From assembly GCA_934045075.1 (NCBI GenBank), contig OW203723.1, positions 5,243,913-5,307,912 of the forward strand: DNA of 64,000 bases. Direction: 5' to 3'. The position numbers and the translations under genes are program-made. Numbering within the stretch: the first letter of the stretch is position 1; the number at the start of each line of letters is the position of its first letter. This DNA comes from Yponomeuta sedellus. Lineage: Eukaryota > Arthropoda > Insecta > Lepidoptera > Yponomeutidae. Under the pieces are notes generated by a model. That model had not been told where the DNA came from and did not search any database. It saw nothing but the letters and a program-made list of their open reading frames with translations. Positions 57,408-64,000 of this stretch are shown here, piece by piece.

Positions 57408-57602
57408 ACTAGCTGACCCAGCGAACTTCGTACCACCTAACAGTCGATTTTTTTATTTACTTTTTATTTCTCTCCGTTAGAACCATCCTCGTACTTCAAG
57501 GAATATTTTAAAAATAGAATCAGCGAAATCGCTTCAGCTGCTCTCGAGATTTGCGCTTACCAACACATTCGGGGATTCATTTTTATATTATAGATAATTT
57601 AT
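57408..57602 (+). repeat. Repeat 'ctagctgacccagcgaac...'
   Basis: Head actagctgacccagcgaac, ttcgtaccacctaacagtcg, then ccgttagaaccatcctcgta, cttcaaggaatattttaaa, gaaatcgcttcagctgctc, cgagatttgcgcttaccaac, tail atttttatattatagat. Very frequent in Lepidoptera; class undecided. Confidence 0.7.
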
Positions 57603-57837
57603 TATTATTTACAATGATTTTTAGATATTGTACTATATCAATGAAAGAAAGAAGGTTAGGTACCGTTTGTTAATTTTAGAGTTTTTCACTCTTGAAATGG
57701 TTGTTACTGATGTCATATTATTCAAAAATTAAAGAAAATGTTGCTTAAAAGGAAAAATATTTAATAATTTGTTAAAGTTTTACATGTTTCATGAAAAAAA
57801 AAAACTAAATGAATGAACTTTATTGTAAGCCGCGGAT

Positions 57838-57985
57838 ATAATATTTTCTAAGGTTAACACGAGCACTAGCCATAATTAAAACTGTTTTTATACGGATTTC
57901 ACTCGTTTTATTATATTTTTACAATTTTCCGACGTTTCGGCACTTTTACAGGTGCCGTGGTCTCGGATGACTGAGATGACAGGCG
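57838..57985 (-). repeat. 'acgtttcggc' family, single (not folded) copy
   Basis: attttctaaggttaacacg, aattaaaactgtttttatac, tttttacaattttccgacg, tttcggcacttttacaggtg, ccgtggtctcggatgactg. Serves as the unfolded reference for 47701 and 53990. Confidence 0.75.
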
Positions 57986-58179
57986 TCTTTTTGAAAGCAT
58001 TTTAACTGTTAGTTTACTACCCTCGGCAAATATTACAAAAGTTAATTATGAAGTTACGTTCTAAAATAGGTAAACCAATTATTTTATATAAAGTCAACTA
58101 TATTGATTATTAGTAGGTAATTGAAGTTAAAATTAAATTTATAAACCAATTATATTACATGAACTTAAAAATATTGGAA

Positions 58180-58318
58180 CGAAGCGCTAGTGGCCTAATG
58201 GAACCGAGTGGTTGGAATCAATCACTCGGATTAAGCGTAGACCAGGTGCGGTCAGGTAGGTACTGTGACGGTCTCGTGACTACCGCTAGCGATATTTTTT
58301 CTTAGCTTTCGTGACAGA
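58180..58318 (+). repeat. 5S-derived SINE, copy 9 (5' part)
   Basis: gaagcgctagtggcctaatg, gaaccgagtggttggaatca, atcactcggattaagcgtag, gtgcggtcaggtaggtactg, gactaccgctagcgata. 3' part absent. Confidence 0.75.
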
Positions 58319-58621
58319 CAAAAAAAGGTAATTAAAATAAAATTTAAAATAAATAGTGAGATAGTTACTAAATATTTCAATAAAATTAAACGAAGTAAAT
58401 ATTTGACATTGCATATTATTCTAAATTTCACTGCTTTCACTGATGATGGCTTGCTATCCACACGCTAAGAAGAAAATTGTTATTTAACGATTTTTTTAGC
58501 TTTGTAAATGGCGTTGTCTGATAGATATGATATTGCTTAAAATCACATATTCTCAATAAAGTGGATACTCCTCTATCCGGTAATATTTACTGGAGACTGT
58601 CTACTACGAGATAAGACTGAG

Positions 58622-58715
58622 ATGTGGAACTGTAAGATAAGATAAGAATATTCTTTAATGTACACTGGAAAAACAACAAATACAAAATAATTACTGCAAC
58701 CTATGAGACCCGTAA
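58622..58715 (-). repeat. LINE 3' tail (reverse)
   Basis: (gataa)n, gaatattctttaatgtacac, tggaaaaacaacaaataca, aaataattac. Confidence 0.68.
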
Positions 58716-58834
58716 TAATTCTTAATTATGAAAAAAACCAAAGAAACTAAATTTACGTATCAGGAATGCCGCGCGCATTTTAAAATAATTTTGTACGTAT
58801 GTAAGATAAAGATGGTAGGTAGGCTTCGCAGGTA

Positions 58835-59047
58835 CAGTGCGTTCACATTAACTTGACGCGTGAGAGAATTGGTAACAAGGACATAACATGTGAATTAGCT
58901 TTTGGACCTAATCGGAAGATGGTAAAACAAGCCCTCAATCCTTTTATTTTCCCCAAGAAATGGGAATTATTTCTTATTTAACATGGTAACAGTAAACATC
59001 TCAGTGCTACCAATTTTCTCACGCGTCAAGTTAATGTGAACGCACTG
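58835..59047. mobile_element. TA-flanked MITE (mariner-like), 213 bp
   Basis: CAGTGCGTTCACATTAACTT + gacgcgtgagagaattggta, mirrored by taccaattttctcacgcgtc ... aatgtgaacgcactg. TA on both sides (58833-58834, 59048-59049). TIRs near 43 bp with one or two mismatches. Confidence 0.88.
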
Positions 59048-59228
59048 TATGTAAGATATGATGATGAATTACGGTTACTCTGAGACTCAGAACACAAAAA
59101 TAAGGAGAAGTGCCTTGTGGGCGTGGCACTGTCGCCCAACGTTAGCCCATTTGGGCTAACCTCTGCGAAAGTTTAAAATATGGCCCTCAATCGCTTCGCG
59201 CCAGCCGTCGTAGTAACATCTGAGAAAA

Positions 59229-59312
59229 ATGCCTAATTGCGCAGTGAATATCTGCAGAAATCGCTGTGATACATGCTATTCAAATACAGGGGAGTGTCTT
59301 TTCACCGGTAAA
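59229..59312 (+). pseudogene. THAP-domain start, frameshifted
   Basis: ATG at 59229 gives MPNCAVNICRNRCDTCYSNT, fitting the THAP zinc-finger start (MPxxC...C.NR with C-x4-C spacing). The following GVSFHR-like piece (ggagtgtcttttcaccgg) is in another frame. gtaaac follows directly, possibly a former splice donor. THAP domains are DNA-binding zinc fingers of host genes and of P-element-type transposases. No second half (AVPTIF, second Cys/His pair) was found downstream. Confidence 0.55.
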
Positions 59313-59814
59313 CCAATTTTACTCACTATATTCGTCTTATAAACTACGAAAAATCATAATTATAATAATTACATGTGCAATGTGCATCCCATTACTAAGA
59401 ACATAAATGGGAAGTATTTATTACATTGTAGTTACTCCACTGCTGTTTCTATATAGCATTTTCGTGGAGGTTTGCTAACTAGGAAAAGCCAGCCCGCAGT
59501 GAAACGTCACGCAAAACTGATCATTGTTCAATGCGATGTTTCTAGGTACGGCCGCATGTATTTGCCGCGAAATGTCAAATTCACCAGTAGGTCAGCTGGA
59601 GACATAGTGATGGAGTATTTCCTTTCTTTTCAGACTGATTATCGATATTATTGAGGCATTTATAAACGTTCGTCCAGACTTCCAAAATTACTAGAACCAA
59701 TTATTGTAAGACTAGGTATCTAGTCTTATCATCGACTATTGCCCGCGACTCCATCTGCGTAGACTTCAGCTTGCGTTGCTAAGGAAGCTTTTATTTTAGT
59801 AGAAGGATTTTGGA

Positions 59815-60346
59815 TATAGCCAGATGTCGCTGCCTGTACGTAATACAGAGAATAGTGTAAAGAGGTTCGAAATTTAACTGATGCCGGTGAGTCGCCCATT
59901 GGCTCAATTGGAAGAGCGCTGGTACGGATAGCCAGAGGTTGCGGGTTCGAATCCCGGCATGGGTGAAATTTTTAGCCTCTAAATAGGTTTTTAAATTTGT
60001 TCTTAGCACGGGTTAGTGCATTAAAAATAAAAATAGTCTATTCATGTGGGTACAGTGATATCGTTCCGATGTAAAACCTAACTGCAAAGTAGGTAGTCGG
60101 GGCTGTAAGTGATGCAATTTGCTTAAGCCAGATGTCGCTGCCTGTACGTAATACAGAGAATAGTGTAAAGAGGTTCGAAATTTCACTGATGCCGGTGAGT
60201 CACCCATTGGCTCAATTGGAAGAGCGCTGGCACGGATTGCCAGAGGTTGCGGGTTCGAATCCCGGCATGGGTGAAATTTTTAGCCTCTAAATAGGTTTTT
60301 AAATTTGTCCTTAGCACGGGTTAGTGCATTAAAAATAAAAATAGTA
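59815..60346 (+). repeat. SINE B, two copies head-to-tail
   Basis: Unit 1 59818-60035 (5'-truncated) and unit 2 60036-60346 (with the leader atgtgggtacagtgatatcg, ctgcaaagtaggtagtcgg). Both have the core cccattggctcaattggaag / ggttgcgggttcgaatcccg and tail cttagcacgggttagtgcat. The junction aaaaataaaaatagt links tail and next leader. Confidence 0.85.
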
Positions 60347-62105
60347 TAATCTATATATGTTTCGAAAGTTTCATTGAAATTTTTTTTGACAAGCTTATAA
60401 AAGTTACTGTATTTTTAATTAGGAAGTTACTTTATTTACAGGCCCATGATACATTTCAATCACAGCCATAAACATATTTTTTAGTTAATCCTTATAATCC
60501 AAGCGTGGCTACTGATTTCCGATAAATCGCTGTTACGCAGACAAGTGGCAATTTCTTCAGAAAAATTGTTGTTTTTCGAGTTCACACATGTGTTTGTTCT
60601 ATTTTTTATATAGCTGGGTGAATTATTTTCAGAAAATAAGAAAGTAATTGCTACTGTATTATTAAAAATTTAGCACTTCATTCTTTCACCCAACAAAAAC
60701 TGCGTTACAGAGTCCTAACAAACTTACCAATATAAGCCAATTTGTAAATGGTACATGCTCTTCACACAAATATACTAATATTTGAGTTCTTTCCATTACC
60801 AGGATTCAAACCCAGAAGGACCTAGCTTTCCGGACAGCGTCACTACCAAGTATGCTTCAGTGTTGTTCTGTTCAACAAATTTAACATATAAACATTTTTA
60901 ACTTATCGTATTAGTATACAGTACAGGGGTCATCATCATTATCAAAATAATCAAATTATATATCAGTAGAAAGCCAAGTTTGCGTCTTTATCATACTGAA
61001 GCCACAAATACTGTCAAAAAGACACGTACTTAATAAATATTTACATTTCACAGGACAGTAAATTAAAATAGGATTATTTGTTTTAATAATATTGTTTTTG
61101 TAAATTTAACATGCTCTGTTTTTTTGTATCATCCCAATACGAAGTATACTGTTAATAAATGAATAACCTCTCATCGGACAATTTTATCGATAGATGTATT
61201 ATTTGATACAAGTGTTCCATCCCTAAGGAGTTCACCGACGCTGTTGTTTCCGTGTATGAGTGTATTCGTACAATTGTTTTTCATAGTGTGCGAACCAATC
61301 AAAAGATTAGAACGCTAGTAAATGACTGGACAGACGTTTGCGTGAACCTTATATTTACAATATTGTGCATGTAATGAAAACGCACACATATTCAAAAGTG
61401 GCGACAGCGGTACCGGACTTATCTCGCGGCTAGGGCATATCTCCTTCTTTCTATGATCTGAGCTCTGAGACCTGTTAGAAATTTCGAATACGCGAAAGAA
61501 ATTTCTTAAATATTCTACCAAATGGTAGAGTATTTTTTAATTAGGGCACCATTACGATATTACCGCCAATCGAAACATATGGTGGCGGCCAAACACAGAA
61601 CTAGCATGTTTCTGGGTTTGGTTGACTAAGCCATAAGTACGACTGAAATTTTACAGATGGCGCTACATGACGATAAGTTGCCAAAAACAAAGAAAAAGGG
61701 TGATTGAAAAAAAAACTACTTGCGAATATCTAACGATCTTAAATAAAACACTAGTTTCAAAACTCGGGACTCCCTCAGATATTGTATTCATTAGTCCGAA
61801 ACGCAACCACGGCCTCTGAGGAGTGATTTAGACGCATCGTATTTTTAGAAGTAACACCGTTAATTTTTTATGCTTTGTTACCAAATTGTTTATAATTTGC
61901 CTACTAATCAAATGAATCAATGTCATGTGAAATAAATCAATATTATTATTATTATTGTACAGAGCTTGGCAATAAAAAATAGGTAGAAACTTGAAGTTTA
62001 TCTAGATAGGTAGGTACCTACTACCTACTTATTTTACGGAAAATTTAGACTACCGGTAGATACTTGGTAGTTAGCTTTATTACCGACTTCAAAAGGTATT
62101 TATCA
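60347..62105. other. Upstream region, nothing recognised
   Basis: 60790-60850 resembles a decayed reverse tRNA-like SINE (accaggattcaaacccag, cggacagcgtcactaccaag). (att)n at 61942. The rest, including a 68-codon minus frame at 61315-61521, has no recognisable content. Confidence 0.45.
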
Positions 62106-62107
62106 AA

Positions 62108-62330
62108 CGCGCCCCAGCTTGGGCGCCATGTTGTATAACTTTTATAAATATAATAAAAACCGGAACGAATTCAACTGTTGCTTTATTTGTAGATAGGTAC
62201 TATTATTTTATAATAAGAAAAACTGGATAAAAACGGATAAGCAGGTAAATAGTCAGATCAGAGTTAGCAAGTAAAGTGCTCGCGTGTAAAGGTTTAGTGC
62301 TCTCTAGTGTTCCCTGCACACAAAGGAGCG
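62108..62330 (-). mobile_element. LTR end plus primer binding site of a retrotransposon
   Basis: On the minus strand the LTR ends ...aaagttatacaaca and is followed at once by TGGCGCCCAAGCTGGGGCG (62128 down to 62110), a tRNA-primer site type used by Ty3/gypsy elements. The LTR part matches the solo LTR at 1571-1849 (attcgttccgg, ctacaaataaag, gcttatccg). The upstream LTR end is unclear; no internal ORF remains to the left. Confidence 0.75.
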
Positions 62331-62461
62331 AATTTGTAACTAATTTAAAAGGTCGTTAAGGAGTCGTCTGCGGTATGTAGTGCTGTAAATAGATAATTTT
62401 GAGCTAAATTGTAGACAATTCCTAGGAGTATTCATATACCTACCTATCTATTTGTAAAAAG

Positions 62462-62635
62462 TAAAATAAAATATTCTTTATTTTACACCATAGCACATAT
62501 TATAAAACATATAAATCTTTATATCAACTCTTTATTGTACCTACACTGGAAAAATAACAAATACAAAATAATTACGAATATACGTAGGTAGTACAATTGG
62601 CGGCCTTATTGCTAAGAGCAATTTGTCCCAGATAA
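62462..62635 (-). repeat. LINE 3' tails (reverse), two partly overlapping
   Basis: aaaatattctttattttaca, ccatagcacatattataaaa, then tctttattgtacctacactg, gaaaaataacaaataca, acaattggcggccttattgc, tttgtcccagataacc. Confidence 0.7.
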
Positions 62636-62737
62636 CCTTACGATGGAAAGTTGCTGAAGGAAATTATAAATTTTGCCATTTATCTATTAATGTATTTACA
62701 TTGTTTGCAACCTTTATGCGGCTGATAGTCTTAGGAA

Positions 62738-63110
62738 ACGCTCGTGGCCTCGTGGAACTGAGCGATTGGAATCAGTCACTAAGCAACAACAGGCGAAGTT
62801 ATCAAGCCGTACAACAACAGCCACGGTCAGGTGACAGTCCCGTGACCACCGCTAGTGGCATTTTTCTAAGCGCTTCCGTGCTTCGCAAGTTCGCAAGCCG
62901 TTGGTGCCGGCTGTCATGTAATGGCAGCCGTTAAGCCATGTCAGAGGCCTTATGAGCGGCTTGATAACTTCGGACAATAAGACCCGCCACTTTATTACAA
63001 CACTCCACCAACCCGGACTTGGCCCTCATGGTGGAGTAGGGCGGAACCTTTGTGCGATGCAGGAACAGATCCGTGCCCCAGTAGTGGGAACTTGCTAGGG
63101 TTGATATCTA
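62738..63110 (+). repeat. 5S-derived SINE, copy 10, with rearranged 5S part
   Basis: gaaacgctcgtggcctcgtg, actaagcaacaacaggcgaa, an extra piece (gttatcaagccgtacaacaa), then cacggtcaggtgacagtccc, cgcaagccgttggtgccgg, gcagccgttaagccatgtc, ccaacccggacttggccct, gatgcaggaacagatccg, aacttgctagggttgatat. Confidence 0.85.
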
Positions 63111-63275
63111 TCGTATAGTTTTCAGAAAAGACGACATTGCTTGTCAAATTATAAACTTTGCTTACCTTGAGCGTCGAAATAACTTAGAAGCGGTTAATTG
63201 TATGAATATAAATTAAAATAACTCAACAAAGTAATCCGCCAAGGGTTCCGTTTTTCCTTTTCAGATACGGAACCC
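63111..63275 (-). repeat. Family D repeat fragment
   Basis: aaaagacgacattgcttgtc, ttgagcgtcgaaataactta, ccaagggttccgtttttcct + tttcagatacggaaccc. Confidence 0.6.
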
Positions 63276-63615
63276 AGTACTACACATCATAAAAGTCCCT
63301 TCGGGAATCTTCGTTCGCGCAGGCTAGGAAGAAGTGTAACGAAAGTACCCGAAGCGATTAGTACATTCAACATGATCTTTAACCGATACGGTTAAGGTGC
63401 AGAATTGATTGACACCTATTGACATCAACCAAGTCTAGCAGTTGACTGAAACTAAATAGTCACCTGCTTCGATGACGTTGAATCAACCAATAGCAATAAA
63501 GGCGCGCGGCCTGCCATAAAATGAAACTATCTGATTGGTCGATCAACTTGCCGCACATCCAAAATTTGGTCATCTGCGCAGGTACATCCGCGAGACTTAT
63601 TTCTTGTGTAGCACT
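63276..63615 (+). mobile_element. TIR element 'AGTRCTACACA', copy 3
   Basis: AGTACTACACATCAT ... CTTGTGTAGCACT, GTAC at 63616-63619 on the right, but ACCC on the left because it sits in the end of a family D repeat. Centre: cttcgatgacgttgaatcaa, ccaatagcaataaaggcgcg. Confidence 0.83.
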
Positions 63616-63814
63616 GTACCTACCTACGAAAAAAAACCCCGACAGTTAAAAAATCTTGAACAAGGTTTTTATGTGCCCATTTAACCTCAGCTTTTATTTG
63701 TTAATGTTACTCTGGCATTATATTATAACTAAACAAATTTGTGACTTGATGTGATCTTTGTAGTTTGCTTGGAAAAAACTCAGTAGGTATTTGAAGCAGT
63801 GTAGTCACACTAGA

Positions 63815-64000
63815 CGAAGTTTGTGAGTGTGTGAGTATGTATGTTTGTTACTTCTTTAAGACTAAACGGCTGGAGAGATTCTAATAAAATTTGGTATGGA
63901 GTTAGCTGACACATATTCAATACATAGGCTATGTTTTACTGCGGGAAAATATTTTATTCCCACATGAAAATCGGTAAACCGGTTATTAAAACAAAATTAG
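63815..64000 (+). repeat. Lepidopteran repeat, cut by the window end
   Basis: gtatgtttgttacttcttta, agactaaacggctggagag, aatttggtatggagttagct, gacacatattcaatacatag, gctatgttttactgcgg. Related in style to the family at 10771. Confidence 0.55.

Overview
The window looks like a lepidopteran (moth or butterfly) nuclear genome segment. It is AT-rich and intron-dominated, and packed with repeats whose signatures are familiar from Lepidoptera: tRNA-like SINEs, RTE and other LINE 3' ends with simple-repeat tails, a 'cggaaccct...cacttggccgg' element, an 'acgtttcggc' element and many TIR elements (MITEs). The species cannot be named from the sequence.

One host gene can be supported. It runs on the minus strand and is the 5' end of a kinesin-4 family motor of the KIF21 type. 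The start exon (56286-56340) encodes the N-terminus up to VRVAV plus a split Arg codon. The next exon (19576-19804) continues in frame with IRPQ and ends with GYNATVLAYGQ, just before the P-loop. Both have good splice sites and compatible phase. The intron between them is about 36.5 kb. The next intron runs off the left edge (more than 19.5 kb), and no P-loop exon was seen. Roughly 1-57 kb is therefore the first introns and 5' end of this gene, and 57-64 kb is upstream sequence. A non-coding first exon near 57.0 kb is possible but weakly supported.

The rest is mobile DNA. (1) A SINE family whose body carries the 5S rRNA internal promoter (box A to box C spacing exactly as in 5S) is present in about 13 whole or partial copies; two have clear 12- and 20-bp target duplications. 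(2) A second SINE has a tRNA-like core lying about 160 nt inside the element. Three of its copies are fold-back (inverted-duplicate) insertions, and two of these sit between perfect 13- and 15-bp target duplications, so each hairpin arrived as one insertion. (3) An unrelated 'acgtttcggc' family has two fold-back insertions with 10- and 12-bp duplications. (4) RTE-type LINE remnants (C-terminal protein fragments) lie at 22.3, 35.2, 35.3, 37.5 and 46.8 kb, and many short LINE 3' tails are scattered throughout. (5) There are solo or partial LTRs (1.6, 45.0 and 62.2 kb), hAT-like elements with 8-bp duplications (22.9 and 28.7-29.4 kb), several TIR elements with TA or GTAC flanks, and a 1.3-kb TIR element holding a ~700-bp compound tetranucleotide array (35.97-37.31 kb). 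(6) A decayed THAP zinc-finger start lies at 59.23 kb.

No rRNA gene, functional tRNA gene, CRISPR array or operon is present. The most interesting signals are the retroposed fold-backs in two unrelated families, the 5S-derived SINE, and the kinesin gene whose short exons are separated by a very large repeat-filled intron.
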